Shown in pieces: positions 7,592 to 16,853 of a stretch of 64,000 nt of DNA. Position numbers and translations under genes: made by a program. The number at the start of each line of letters is the position of its first letter. Within the stretch, counting starts at the first letter, position 1. Source of the stretch: JADJXV01 sp964527785. GTDB taxonomy: Bacteria > Bacteroidota > Ignavibacteria > Kapaibacteriales > UBA961. The notes beneath the pieces are model-generated. The model worked only from the letters and a program-made list of their open reading frames with translations. It was not told where the DNA came from and ran no database searches. The stretch covers positions 3,538 to 67,537 of the forward strand of contig CAZGNO010000010.1 in the NCBI GenBank assembly GCA_964527785.1, given 5' to 3'.

Positions 7592-8674
7592 ATGCTCCAA
7601 TACATAATAAAACGAATCCTCCTCTTCATCCCGACCCTGTTGGTTATCACTCTGATTTCCTTCTGCATCAGCCGTCTTGCGCCCGGCGACCCCGCCGCGC
7701 TCAAAGCAGGAGTAGGCAGCGAAGGTGCAATGTCAGCTTCCGGCGGACTGAACGAAAAAATAATTGACATGGTACGCAAGCAGTGGCACTTGGATAAACC
7801 TATCTGGCAGCAATATGTTATCTGGACAGGCGGACTGATGTGCATGGACTTTGCAAGTGTATTCGAGAAAGGCGGAGCAGACTGGTCGCGCTTTAGTTTT
7901 ACCGGAACACCGGATTTTGGTACGTCGTTTCAGGATAACCGTCCTGTGCTTGAAAAAATGATAGAGCGAGTGCCGATTACCCTCAGCATGAATCTCATAG
8001 CTGTACTCTTAGCATATCTCATTGCCGTGCCACTGGGCATCTATTCCGCAACCCATCAGGATTCTTTATTCGACAGGGTTTCTACGTTCTTTCTGTTTGC
8101 AATGTACTCGCTGCCGGTGTTCTGGGTGGGAACTATGGCTGTTACATTCCTTTGTAGTTATGAGTATTTAAGTATATTTCCCTCTACGGGAATCCGTGCA
8201 ACCGATTTCTCGGATAATTGGACATTTTGGCAAAAACTGGCTGATTATTCAGCCCATTTAACATTGCCAATAATCATCTATACCTACGGAAGTTTCGCGT
8301 TTATCTCTCGTCAAATGCGCAGTGCGATGCTCGAAACGGTACGCCAGGATTATATCCGTACAGCCCGCGCCAAAGGACTTTCGGAACGAGTGGTGATATA
8401 CAAACACGCTCTTCGCAATTCGCTTATTCCTGTTATTACGTTGCTTGCGGGGATCTTACCGAGCTTAATCGGAGGTAGTGTGATTGTAGAGACGATTTTC
8501 AGTATTCCGGGTATGGGTGAACTCTCGTTCAAGGCACTCGTTGCCCGCGATTACCCGATGATTATGGCAGTATTTACAATTTCAGCCGTTCTTACTCTTG
8601 CAGGGATTTTGGTGTCGGATATTCTCTATTCTTTTGCTGACCCGCGTATTGCTTTTTCAAAGAAAAACAGTTGA
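7592..8674 (+). CDS. Oligopeptide/dipeptide-type ABC transporter permease (DppB/OppB family)
   Basis: A 360-residue inner-membrane permease. The N-terminus has the OppB pattern (YIIKRILLFIPTLLVITLI, then R-L-A-P-G-D-P-A). Six membrane spans follow, and the EAA loop that docks the ATPase reads D-Y-I-R-T-A-R-A-K-G-L near residue 253, then N-S-L-I-P-V-I-T and E-T-I-F-S-I-P-G-M-G. It would import peptides with a second permease, ATPases and a binding protein, none of which lies in this window. A stretch at residues 75-115 is longer than in short family members. GC content jumps at its start relative to the toxin-antitoxin island. Confidence 0.9.
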   Translation: MLQYIIKRILLFIPTLLVITLISFCISRLAPGDPAALKAGVGSEGAMSASGGLNEKIIDMVRKQWHLDKPIWQQYVIWTGGLMCMDFASVFEKGGADWSRFSFTGTPDFGTSFQDNRPVLEKMIERVPITLSMNLIAVLLAYLIAVPLGIYSATHQDSLFDRVSTFFLFAMYSLPVFWVGTMAVTFLCSYEYLSIFPSTGIRATDFSDNWTFWQKLADYSAHLTLPIIIYTYGSFAFISRQMRSAMLETVRQDYIRTARAKGLSERVVIYKHALRNSLIPVITLLAGILPSLIGGSVIVETIFSIPGMGELSFKALVARDYPMIMAVFTISAVLTLAGILVSDILYSFADPRIAFSKKNS

Positions 8675-8713
8675 TACCCAAAGTTTAACATTAGCTTTCA
8701 ATCTTTCCAATCT

Positions 8714-9418
8714 ATGACAGAAACTACAGCCGAGCCGGAACTTTCCCATCAAGATAAACGTTCAATTGTCGAAGCACTTATTTTCTCTTCCGATGAACCG
8801 CTGACCGTCGAGGCATTGTCTCACATTATGCAGGTGGACAGTGCAACATTTCAAACAATTGATTCTGCTGATACTCCTCCTACAGACAAGCAGGTCTCGG
8901 AATACTTCACAAAAATAATAGATGAAATCAACGAAGAGTTGGCTGCAACTTCACGTCCTTACCGTATTGTTTTGATTGCCGGCGGTTATCATTTTGCAAC
9001 AACTCCTGAACAAGGTGAGTACGTGCAAAAACTCCTCAAATCCAAATCCCGTCGCCGCCTTTCTCAGGCATCACTCGAAGCATTGGCAATTATCAGCTAT
9101 CGCCAACCAATTTCAAAGCCCGAAATTGAATCAATTCGTGGAGTTAACTCTAATGAAGTAGTAAATACTTTAATCGAAAAAAATCTGGTGGCAATTGTAG
9201 GTAGGTCGGAAGTCATTGGAAAGCCACTACTGTATGGAACTACACCTGAGTTTTTACGGGTTTTCGGATTGAACGCACTGGCTGATCTACCGAAACTCCG
9301 TGAAATTGAAGAATTACTGGAACAGCGGCAACAAGCTGTCGCTATCCAGGCAGAGTTTGAACCCGATGCCCAACTTAAATTACCTATCGAAGAAGCCATG
9401 CAACCAATAGAAGAGTAA
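8714..9418 (+). CDS. scpB: Segregation and condensation protein ScpB
   Basis: A 234-residue ScpB. Two winged-helix domains are visible: SIVEALIFSSDEPLTVEALSHIM (about 16-38) and S-Q-A-S-L-E-A-L-A-I-I-S-Y-R-Q-P-I-S-K-P-E-I-E-S-I-R-G-V-N (about 116-144), the latter being the family hallmark, followed by a wing ending LLYGTTPEFLRVFGL. ScpB dimers bind the kleisin ScpA and control the SMC complex that compacts and separates the chromosome. smc (11025) and scpA (16594, minus strand) are both close by. The start lies 39 nt after the permease gene. Confidence 0.96.
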   Translation: MTETTAEPELSHQDKRSIVEALIFSSDEPLTVEALSHIMQVDSATFQTIDSADTPPTDKQVSEYFTKIIDEINEELAATSRPYRIVLIAGGYHFATTPEQGEYVQKLLKSKSRRRLSQASLEALAIISYRQPISKPEIESIRGVNSNEVVNTLIEKNLVAIVGRSEVIGKPLLYGTTPEFLRVFGLNALADLPKLREIEELLEQRQQAVAIQAEFEPDAQLKLPIEEAMQPIEE

Positions 9419-9431
9419 TTCGTTAATTTCC

Positions 9432-9507
9432 TTTGCCCTATTTCGATAGTAAAACCGTATTTTTGCAATAAAGAGTTTATTTGAATAGTCGGATTATCCG
9501 GCTATTC
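9432..9507 (+). promoter_or_regulatory. Candidate mreCD promoter and adjoining hairpin
   Basis: TTTG (9432-9435) and TATTTTTG (9458-9465), 22 nt apart, fit the Bacteroidota -33/-7 pattern. Just downstream an inverted repeat (GAATAGTCGG 9483-9492, loop ATTAT, CCGGCTATTC 9498-9507) lies in the presumed leader of mreC. It could instead be the scpB terminator, although only TGTTT follows it. Confidence 0.5.
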
Positions 9508-9555
9508 TGTTTATAAGCAGCATTTGTTTTCCTTCTCACCTGTTTCTATCGTTGA

Positions 9556-10413
9556 ATGTACAGCATTATTGAGTTTATCGTCCGGTTCAAGGAATATGTT
9601 TCATTGTCGGCTGTCGTAGTGATTTGTTTCTCACTTATGACTTTTGGCAATGTGGCACAATTGGGCGGATTCCGCTCGGTTGTAGTCGGCGGAATCGGCT
9701 GGCTTCAAAATGCGTTTTCATGGATTCCTAACCCGGTCGCTCTCAAAAGTGAAAATGCAGCTCTCCGTGAACTCAACTACCAATTATCGGACGAACGCGC
9801 CAAAATTCGCCAGGCGCTTATTGAAAATGACAAACTTCGTAAGATGCTCGAATTCAAAAAACAAACCACTTTTCCTGTAGTAACTGCTGATGTTGTAGGA
9901 AAAACTACAACGGAGGTCAGAAATTATGCAACGCTCAATAAAGGCGCAGAGGATGGAATTCAAGAGGGTATGACCGTAATGACGGATGCAGGAATTGCAG
10001 GTTTGATTATTGCTTCAAGTAAGAATTATTCACTTGTGAGATTACTCATAAACCGTGACAGCCGTGTAGCTTCAAAAATCCAACGGAGCAGAATAGACGG
10101 TATCTTAGTATGGGAAGATGACCAAACCATGATAATGAAAAACATTCCTAAGTCGTATGATGTCAAAGAAGGTGACGATGTGATTACGTCTGAATACAGT
10201 AACCGTTTCCCGCCGAATATTGCAATCGGGCGTGTAGTTAAGGTTCTTGATGAACCAAGCTCGCTGTTCAGAAAAATTATAGTGCAACCTGCAGTAAACT
10301 TTTCATCGCTCGAACAAGTCTTTGTAGTAAAAATGCTACCTGATAAAGAGCGCGTAGTACTCGAAAAAGAGATTGAAGAACGCTGGAAATCAAGAAACAG
10401 ACAACAACGCTAA
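9556..10413 (+). CDS. mreC: Rod shape-determining protein MreC
   Basis: A 285-residue bitopic protein. It has one N-terminal membrane span (about 15-35), a coiled coil (about 58-105, with heptads in ENAALRELNYQLSDERAKIRQAL), then the two MreC beta-barrel domains with G-x-T-x-x-x-N-x-A-T-x-N-K-G-A-E-D-G-I-Q-E-G-M-T-V and V-K-E-G-D-D-V-I-T-S-E-Y-S-N-R-F-P. MreC organises the elongasome that inserts lateral cell-wall peptidoglycan. No mreB lies upstream; scpB is there instead. mreD follows after 30 nt. Confidence 0.95.
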   Translation: MYSIIEFIVRFKEYVSLSAVVVICFSLMTFGNVAQLGGFRSVVVGGIGWLQNAFSWIPNPVALKSENAALRELNYQLSDERAKIRQALIENDKLRKMLEFKKQTTFPVVTADVVGKTTTEVRNYATLNKGAEDGIQEGMTVMTDAGIAGLIIASSKNYSLVRLLINRDSRVASKIQRSRIDGILVWEDDQTMIMKNIPKSYDVKEGDDVITSEYSNRFPPNIAIGRVVKVLDEPSSLFRKIIVQPAVNFSSLEQVFVVKMLPDKERVVLEKEIEERWKSRNRQQR

Positions 10414-10443
10414 TTAGAAATATACTAAGCAATTTTGTAAGCA

Positions 10444-10977
10444 ATGCCACAATTCCAAGAAAAATCTCTGTTTGAAACATGGCCTGCGCTTCGCTATGTA
10501 ATTTATGCAATTATTGCCCTGATTCTGTCAGTATTGCACGTTGTTTTTCTCAATCTAATATCGGTAAGCAGCATCACTCCTGATTTGCTTTTAGTGTTAT
10601 GTGTGTGGATTTCGATAACAGAGGGGCAATTCATAGGGATTTTCGCAGGATTCGGGTGTGGGTTGCTGTTTGATGTACTCTCGGCGGATGTCCTTGGTAC
10701 AAATGCGCTCGCCAAAACTCTGGCAGCATTTGTTGCCGGATATTTTTTCAAGGAAAAGTTTACCGATCAAACAATTGGGAGTTATAGGTTTATAATTGCT
10801 GTCTTTGTTTGTTCTATGATTCATAACTTGACGTACTTTTTCTTCTATGTTCGTCCTACGGACATCACATTTAGCGGGTTTTTCTTAAAATATGGAATCG
10901 CTTCCACACTTTATACTTCAGTTGCAGCAATTTTCCCGATGCTTATCAAGGCACAAAAATTAACTGTACGTCATTAG
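10444..10977 (+). CDS. mreD: Rod shape-determining protein MreD
   Basis: A 177-residue membrane protein with five to six predicted spans. The order directly behind mreC and the pattern S-S-I-T-P-D-L-L-L-V-L-C-V-W, G-I-F-A-G-F-G-C-G-L-L-F-D-V-L-S-A-D-V-L-G-T-N-A-L-A-K are typical of MreD. It partners MreC in the cell-elongation complex. In many bacteria the PBP2 and RodA genes come next; here the next gene is smc, 47 nt downstream on the same strand. Confidence 0.93.
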   Translation: MPQFQEKSLFETWPALRYVIYAIIALILSVLHVVFLNLISVSSITPDLLLVLCVWISITEGQFIGIFAGFGCGLLFDVLSADVLGTNALAKTLAAFVAGYFFKEKFTDQTIGSYRFIIAVFVCSMIHNLTYFFFYVRPTDITFSGFFLKYGIASTLYTSVAAIFPMLIKAQKLTVRH

Positions 10978-11024
10978 ATTGGTCGAACTTCCATTGAATT
11001 TAATTGTAAGAAATTGTAGTATTC

Positions 11025-14000
11025 ATGTATCTATCAAAAGTAGAAATAGTCGGTTTTAAGTCTTTTTCACAGAAAACACTCCTGAGTTTCACGGATGGGC
11101 TTACCGCCATAGTAGGTCCGAATGGCTGTGGTAAAACTAATATCGTGGATGCTATCCGCTGGGCATTGGGTGAGCAAAAAACTGCTGTTCTCCGCTCTGA
11201 TTCAATGGAAAATGTAATTTTTAACGGTACGCGCACTCGTAAATCGTTAGGGATGGCTGAGGTGTCACTAACCATTGAAAACAATAAAAAGATATTACCG
11301 GTTGAATACACTGAAGTTACCATAACCCGCCGTTTGTTCCGCAATGGCGAAAGTCAATACCTGCTGAATAAAACTCAATGTCGGCTCCGTGATATTATTG
11401 ATCTCTTTATGGATACCGGAATGGGTGCTGATGCCTATTCGGTAATTGAACTTAAAATGGTAGAGTCAATATTAAGTGACCGAACCGATGAACGTCGTCA
11501 TTTATTCGAAGAAGCCGCCGGGGTTACTAAATATAAAGCACGTCGCCGTGAAGCACAACGTAAGCTGGATTCTACCCAAACAGACCTTTCGCGCGTTCAG
11601 GATATTCTGCTCGAAGTACGTAAAAATACTGCCTCGCTAGGACGACAAGCCGATAAAGCCCGTCTCTATAACGAGCTGTTGGAGCAAGTCAGACTTCTGG
11701 AAATAGATCTTCTGCGGCATGAATTTCTTACAATGAAGCAGATCTCTGCAACCCAAGAAACAGAATTTGAATCGCTTGTTTCCGATAAACAGAAATTAAA
11801 AACGGTTGTAGAGCAATCTGAAGCAATACTTTCAGCAGCCGAGCAGGAACAGGAAAGTGTAAATTACCAACTCCAACTTGCGCAAGAGCAAGAGAGCAAG
11901 CTCAATCAATCACTTGCACAGCTATCTCAGCAGAATGCAGTGACAAATGAACGTCGAATGTCGTTCGAACAGTCTCATGTGCGACTTACTAAGGAGCAAG
12001 CAGAGTCTGACCGTTCAGGAATATTCCATTCTGAGAATATGACTAAGCTGACAGAACGGCTTGAGATAATTAAAAATAAACTAAAATCTGCTGATCAGCA
12101 TTTTAATGATTACCGCCAAAAACGGGATACTGTTCGCGAGAATGTTCAAGTGTTACGTGAAAAGTTACGGGTCGCTGATTCGACATTTATTGAAGTGAAT
12201 AATCGCGTAGTAAGTTTGCAAACAACGAATGAACGTCATCAAGAACGACTTACCGGACTCCGCAGACGAATCAACGAAAACATACTTGAAACTGAACGAA
12301 CTGTAGCAACTCTAAGTGAATTGAAAGATCGTGCTGCGGAGCAGGAACACCGTCGTGAAGCAATAGAAAAGGCAATCCGTACTGCAGAAAAAGATTCGCA
12401 GCTTGCTCATCAGCGCCAATCTGCCCTTCGTGCGGAAATGGATATGCTGCAATCAGGCATAGGTAATTATAAGAGTGATTTGGCGCATAAATCTGCTTCG
12501 CTTGAGTTCCTAAGCGGACTGATGGATACATCCGAATCATCCGTTTTCTTGATGAAAACACAAGAGTGGAAACCCGCAGCCGATAAAGCATTGCTTGCCG
12601 AATTAGTAGGAGCAGATGCAAACTATCGAGTAGCAATAGAAGCGGCTCTGGGAGAAGCGGGACGTTATTTTGTAGTGGAAACTCGTTCAGATGCAGAACA
12701 GGGATGCGCTGCTCTTAGTAAAAATTCAAAGGGGAAAGCTACCTTCATTTGCCGTGAATATGCTCCTGACTTGTCTGCTCCGAAAGCAGTGGAGATAAAT
12801 GATGATGTAATTGGTTGGGCAAGTGAGATTGTGCGTACTGATGATGTTTTGCGTAATATACTTCGCGGTTTTTTAGGTAAAACTCTTGTTGTTTCAACAA
12901 TGGAGAAAGCATATCAGATAGTTGAAAACAAGATTGCCGATCAAGCAGTAACACTTTCCGGAGAAGTGGTTCGAGCAGGTATAATTCGTGGTGGGGCACG
13001 CTCTAAAACAGAAGGATTAGCCGTTGGTAAACGTGAGCAAATTGGTCTTTTGCAACAAGAAATTGATGAATTAAAGACAGTGATATCGGATAATGAGCAA
13101 AAATTCCAAACTGCAAGAAAAGAACATGACGGAATTAATCTTCGCGTATATGCTGATGCCATTCGGCGCACAGAATCTGAGAAAAATGCGTTTGAACAGT
13201 CGCTTTCGCAGATTCGCTACCGTACTGAAGCATTGGAATCAGCGCAAAAACAGCAACGGGAAGCTCACGGAAAATTTACACATGATGTCGAAACGGAAGA
13301 AGAGTCCCATACCGGTATTTTGGATGAAATAACAGGTGCGATTACCCATAAAAATAATGCAAATGAAATTCGCTCTTCGCTGTATCAAGAGGTAAAAGAT
13401 TCCGAAAATTATTTATCAGAACTTGAGCAAAAAGTTCGTAGCGCAGAGATCGAACTTGTGCAGCTTCGAAACGAAGAAAAATCACTGCAAAGTGATAAGA
13501 AACGCCTTGAAGATCAAGCAGCAAATGCTGAACGGCGTACAAAATCTCGCAGCGAGGAAATCCAAACAATTCTTCGAAATATGGAAGAACTTAGCTCATC
13601 AACTGCTAAAAATGACAGCGAACTCTCCATCTTACGTGAAGAAAGAGGCAAAGCAAAGGCGCAATTCGATTACTTTACCACAAAAGCAAATACACTCAAA
13701 GAACGGTATCATACTGTAGCTGAGGAAATGCGACTTTGCAGACGTGAATATGAGAAACATACTGCCATTGTGCATGAAGCTGAGCTTCGATTAAGTCAAT
13801 TAAGGGCTTCGATTGAACATCTCATACGCCGCTCGGAAGATGAATTGAAACTGACAATTGAGGAATTAACCTGTCAACCGGAAGATGAATTTGATCTTGT
13901 CAAAACTCAAACACTACATAAACAGAGGAAATCAAAATTGCTGTCGCTTGGAAACGTCAACTTCCTTGCTTTAGAGGAATTTGAGAAGGAAAGTGAACGG

Positions 14001-14540
14001 CTTAATTTCCTCACAACTCAAGTGAATGATTTACTTACGTCCGAAAAAACGCTTCATGAAACAATTTTGGAAATTAACACAACTGCCCAGCAGAAATTTA
14101 CTCAAACATTTGAGAGTATTCGAGGGCATTTTCAGAATTTGTTTGGAATGATGTTCCCCGGCGGTGGTGAAGCGAATTTGGTTATAAACGACGGCGATCC
14201 TCTGGATGCCTCAATAAATATTATCGCAAAACCGGCAGGTAAACGTCCACAATCCATTGAATTGCTTTCCGCAGGAGAGAAAACGCTCACTGCAATTGCA
14301 CTACTTTTTGCAATTTACCTTGAAAAACCAAGTCCGTTTTGTATATTAGACGAGGTAGATGCACCATTGGATGATGCAAATATCGAAAGATATTTACAAA
14401 TTCTTCGTAAATTTAGCGAGAATACACAGTTTCTGATAATAACCCACAATAAAAAAACGATGGAAGCCGCTGATATTCTCTACGGTGTGACCCAAGAAGA
14501 AGAAGGTGTGTCGCGTGTGGTTTCTGTGCGCATGAATTAA
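11025..14540 (+). CDS. smc: Chromosome segregation ATPase SMC
   Basis: A full-length 1171-residue SMC. The N-terminal ATPase half has Walker A GPNGCGKT (31-38) after the family start YLSKVEIVGFKSF. Two long coiled coils flank a hinge at about 525-665 (G-A-D-A-N-Y-R-V-A-I-E-A-A-L-G to G-I-I-R-G-G). The C-terminal half carries the ABC signature LLSAGEKTLTAIALL (about 1080) and Walker B FCILDEVDAPLDDAN (about 1104). With ScpA and ScpB it extrudes DNA loops from the origin and helps separate sister chromosomes. It lies behind mreCD, with scpB and scpA within a few kb on either side. Confidence 0.98.
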   Translation: MYLSKVEIVGFKSFSQKTLLSFTDGLTAIVGPNGCGKTNIVDAIRWALGEQKTAVLRSDSMENVIFNGTRTRKSLGMAEVSLTIENNKKILPVEYTEVTITRRLFRNGESQYLLNKTQCRLRDIIDLFMDTGMGADAYSVIELKMVESILSDRTDERRHLFEEAAGVTKYKARRREAQRKLDSTQTDLSRVQDILLEVRKNTASLGRQADKARLYNELLEQVRLLEIDLLRHEFLTMKQISATQETEFESLVSDKQKLKTVVEQSEAILSAAEQEQESVNYQLQLAQEQESKLNQSLAQLSQQNAVTNERRMSFEQSHVRLTKEQAESDRSGIFHSENMTKLTERLEIIKNKLKSADQHFNDYRQKRDTVRENVQVLREKLRVADSTFIEVNNRVVSLQTTNERHQERLTGLRRRINENILETERTVATLSELKDRAAEQEHRREAIEKAIRTAEKDSQLAHQRQSALRAEMDMLQSGIGNYKSDLAHKSASLEFLSGLMDTSESSVFLMKTQEWKPAADKALLAELVGADANYRVAIEAALGEAGRYFVVETRSDAEQGCAALSKNSKGKATFICREYAPDLSAPKAVEINDDVIGWASEIVRTDDVLRNILRGFLGKTLVVSTMEKAYQIVENKIADQAVTLSGEVVRAGIIRGGARSKTEGLAVGKREQIGLLQQEIDELKTVISDNEQKFQTARKEHDGINLRVYADAIRRTESEKNAFEQSLSQIRYRTEALESAQKQQREAHGKFTHDVETEEESHTGILDEITGAITHKNNANEIRSSLYQEVKDSENYLSELEQKVRSAEIELVQLRNEEKSLQSDKKRLEDQAANAERRTKSRSEEIQTILRNMEELSSSTAKNDSELSILREERGKAKAQFDYFTTKANTLKERYHTVAEEMRLCRREYEKHTAIVHEAELRLSQLRASIEHLIRRSEDELKLTIEELTCQPEDEFDLVKTQTLHKQRKSKLLSLGNVNFLALEEFEKESERLNFLTTQVNDLLTSEKTLHETILEINTTAQQKFTQTFESIRGHFQNLFGMMFPGGGEANLVINDGDPLDASINIIAKPAGKRPQSIELLSAGEKTLTAIALLFAIYLEKPSPFCILDEVDAPLDDANIERYLQILRKFSENTQFLIITHNKKTMEAADILYGVTQEEEGVSRVVSVRMN

Positions 14541-14593
14541 ACATTGATATTTCTACAATTCTATTTTATCTAACCAGTAAGGATTCGATACGC

Positions 14594-15112
14594 ATGAAAA
14601 AAAATATTGTCTTGTTAGTTGTAACAATTGCTGCACTTTTCAGTAGCAATATGGCATTTGCTCAATTAGATCAAACACCTGAGTTTGTTCACGAAGAAAA
14701 TTTGAAAAAACCGTTTCCTACTGTATGGAAAGCAATTCATAAAGCATTGGAAACAATCAATTGCCGTGTAGAAACCGAGAAGAAATCCGAAGCTGAAAAC
14801 GGTTTGTTTAAGGGGAATATTCGCACAGAAAATTGGATATTTATTACCGGAGAAGATAGCACATTGGATAGATTGGAAAAATACGGAGTAGTACCGACGA
14901 TTCGTGCAGGAAGATGGGTTTCGGGTCGTGCTCAATTTAAATTTATCATCAAAGAAAAGGATGATGAATCAACTGATATTCGGTTAACAACTGAAATTAG
15001 CGGTTTTGAGGAGTATGTAACTCAAAAGGTTCACTTCTGGAATTCCAACGGTCTTTTAGATACTCAAATAATGGAAAAAATAAGAGCAGCATTAGCTGAA
15101 ATGAAGGATTAG
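14594..15112 (+). CDS. Secreted protein of unknown function, BamC-like in look
   Basis: A 172-residue protein with a clear signal peptide (KKNIVLLVVTIAALFSSNMAFAQ). The mature part begins with a segment of the kind F-P-T-V-W-K-A-I-H-K-A-L-E-T-I-N-C-R-V-E-T-E-K, then G-L-F-K-G-N-I-R-T-E-N-W and W-V-S-G-R-A-Q-F-K-F-I-I-K. This pattern of one helix that begins 'x-x-V-W-x-A' followed by beta-strands is seen in BamC and related envelope domains. That is a structural impression, not an identification. It follows smc by 53 nt and converges on the LolA-like gene, with only 2 nt between the stops. Confidence 0.7.
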   Translation: MKKNIVLLVVTIAALFSSNMAFAQLDQTPEFVHEENLKKPFPTVWKAIHKALETINCRVETEKKSEAENGLFKGNIRTENWIFITGEDSTLDRLEKYGVVPTIRAGRWVSGRAQFKFIIKEKDDESTDIRLTTEISGFEEYVTQKVHFWNSNGLLDTQIMEKIRAALAEMKD

Positions 15113-15114
15113 TT

Positions 15115-15813
15115 TTATTTCTTCTTTTCGTTGAAAATGCTATCAGGTAATCCTTTGTTGATTGCATACCTGGAATAAGTAAGCGTTGCGCTGCCTTTCA
15201 CTTGTTTGGAAGGCGGCGTTTTTTTTGAATTGCTGCTGATGTCCCCGGTAAGTGTCTTTGGAAGTGAGAAATTCGGTAAATCAAACAGTATCTTCATTGT
15301 GGAGGGGAGTCCGAGTACGCTATGCTCGCCATAGGTGAACTCGAGTTGAACCGTACCGCGACGAGTAGAAGAAGTAATCTTTTCAACCACAGAACGACTT
15401 TCATCTATCCACAGAGTAGAAAGAATAATATCACCTGTATCTGATGCCGGAATGATTTTAACTAAAGTCAGATTCTTGCCGTTCGCTGATTCTTTTCCGC
15501 TATAGAGTGCAGTGTATTCGCCTGATAAAAGCGTGGCTACCGGAAGTCCCATACCTTGTTTGGGCAGCATCGCGAATCCTGTGGATTCGAGTTTGGTCTT
15601 ATTGGGCTGCTTGAAGTATAACTTTGCTTTTGATTGAGGTGCATTCAGAAACTCCACATCTACTTTCACATTTATATCCGCTTCAAAATCTTTGACTTGT
15701 TTGAACTTATCTTTTATTTTGGCTACAATTGAATTTGCTTCCGGTGTTTGAGAGAGTGTAAGAACGGGGCAGCTACAGAATAAAACGACTAGTGTTATTA
15801 AACGGATAAGCAT
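15115..15813 (-). CDS. LolA-like periplasmic lipoprotein-carrier-fold protein
   Basis: A 232-residue protein with an N-terminal signal peptide and a beta-rich mature domain. Features of the LolA/LolB-like fold: a first helix (ANSIVAKIKDKFKQVKDFEADI), strands K-A-K-L-Y-F-K-Q-P-N-K-T-K-L-E-S-T, and a lid-type segment G-K-N-L-T-L-V-K-I-I-P with W-I-D-E-S-R-S-V-V-E-K. LolA moves lipoproteins across the periplasm; many paralogues have other, unknown cargo. It is encoded on the strand opposite to smc and near scpA, with no Lol partner next to it. I am confident of the fold, less of the role. Confidence 0.7.
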   Translation of the reverse strand: MLIRLITLVVLFCSCPVLTLSQTPEANSIVAKIKDKFKQVKDFEADINVKVDVEFLNAPQSKAKLYFKQPNKTKLESTGFAMLPKQGMGLPVATLLSGEYTALYSGKESANGKNLTLVKIIPASDTGDIILSTLWIDESRSVVEKITSSTRRGTVQLEFTYGEHSVLGLPSTMKILFDLPNFSLPKTLTGDISSNSKKTPPSKQVKGSATLTYSRYAINKGLPDSIFNEKKK

Positions 15814-15859
15814 AGAATTGTAATAAAATTGAGGTATGAATTTAGTATTAAACAGTCAG

Positions 15860-16594
15860 TTATTCGGCAATCGTTTCAGAACCCGAACGTTCTGAAATTA
15901 CAAGATCGTCGCTGTTGTCATCTTGACGTAACCATACCAATTGCAATTTTACTAAATCCAAAAGTGCAAGGAATGTTACAACAATGTGCATTTTGGGGAG
16001 GTCGGCTATGAGTTCAATAAAACGAACATTTCTTTTAGAGCGCAACAACGATGTAATATATTCGATTTTTTCATCTACGGTTACCGACTGACGTTCAACA
16101 ATATGTTGCTTAGACGCAACCGGTGCTTTGTCGAGTGCACGTTTCACAGCACGGAGCAAATCAAACAGTGTTGCATTTTTAAGCGAGTCATTATAATTTA
16201 GATGTGTTTGCTCGCCTTCAAAATAGGTACGGTAGAAATGATATTTCTTTTCATCGGCACGGACAGCGAGGTCAACTGCAGCATCTTTGAATTGCTTGTA
16301 CAGTAAGAGGCGTTCCACCAGTAATGCTCGCGGGTCTTCTTCTTCACCTGTTTCAGGGTTTATGTGTTCGCTCGGAAGCAGCATCAATGTTTTAATCTGA
16401 ATAAGAGTAGATGCCATTACCAAAAAATCACCTGCAAGCTCTAGGTCGAACATCTGGATGAGTCGGGTATAATCCAAAAAGTCACTTGTGATTTTTGCGA
16501 TAGGAATATCATAAATATTAAGTTCATCCCGCCGAATAAAAAACAGCAAGAGGTCGAGAGGTCCTTCAAAATTTGGAAGTCTAATTGTGTACAT
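15860..16594 (-). CDS. scpA: Segregation and condensation protein ScpA (kleisin)
   Basis: A 244-residue kleisin. The N-terminal SMC-neck-binding region starts with the hallmark Y-T-I-R-L-P-N-F-E-G-P-L-D-L-L-L-F-F-I-R-R-D-E-L-N-I-Y-D-I-P-I, followed by L-A-G-D-F-L-V-M-A-S-T-L-I-Q-I-K-T-L-M-L-L-P. The C-terminal winged helix (about 160-235: KIEYITSLLRSKRNVRFIELI, then V-V-T-F-L-A-L-L-D-L-V-K) closes the ring. It bridges SMC heads and binds ScpB. It is on the minus strand, 4 kb from smc on the plus strand, so it is not in the same transcript. Confidence 0.96.
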   Translation of the reverse strand: MYTIRLPNFEGPLDLLLFFIRRDELNIYDIPIAKITSDFLDYTRLIQMFDLELAGDFLVMASTLIQIKTLMLLPSEHINPETGEEEDPRALLVERLLLYKQFKDAAVDLAVRADEKKYHFYRTYFEGEQTHLNYNDSLKNATLFDLLRAVKRALDKAPVASKQHIVERQSVTVDEKIEYITSLLRSKRNVRFIELIADLPKMHIVVTFLALLDLVKLQLVWLRQDDNSDDLVISERSGSETIAE

Positions 16595-16791
16595 TGTTAT
16601 CGGATATGGGAATTTAGTCGTTGAAAGTCTTCAGTTGGCTATGCAATTACCTTGCCTAAAAGAGAATTTGGGACGGTAAACAGCGAATTGTTATTGCGTC
16701 AGGGAAGGTTAAGACACATTTTTTGATAAAAAATCCGGTATTGTTATTTTGATGTCTCCATGATAGGTTGTTGTCCGGCAGGCACTGAATT

Positions 16792-16833
16792 CATAAAGAA
16801 AAAGCGAACAATTCTGTTCGCTTTTTCTTTATG
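16792..16833. terminator. Rho-independent terminator hairpin
   Basis: A perfect 19-bp stem (left arm 16792-16810, right arm 16815-16833) with the loop ATTC. A/T-rich outer stem bases give a T-run on both strands. It lies 20 nt past the stop of the minus-strand acyltransferase gene and most likely ends that transcript before scpA. Confidence 0.85.
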
Positions 16834-16853
16834 AAAGTTATGTCAAGTTCTCC

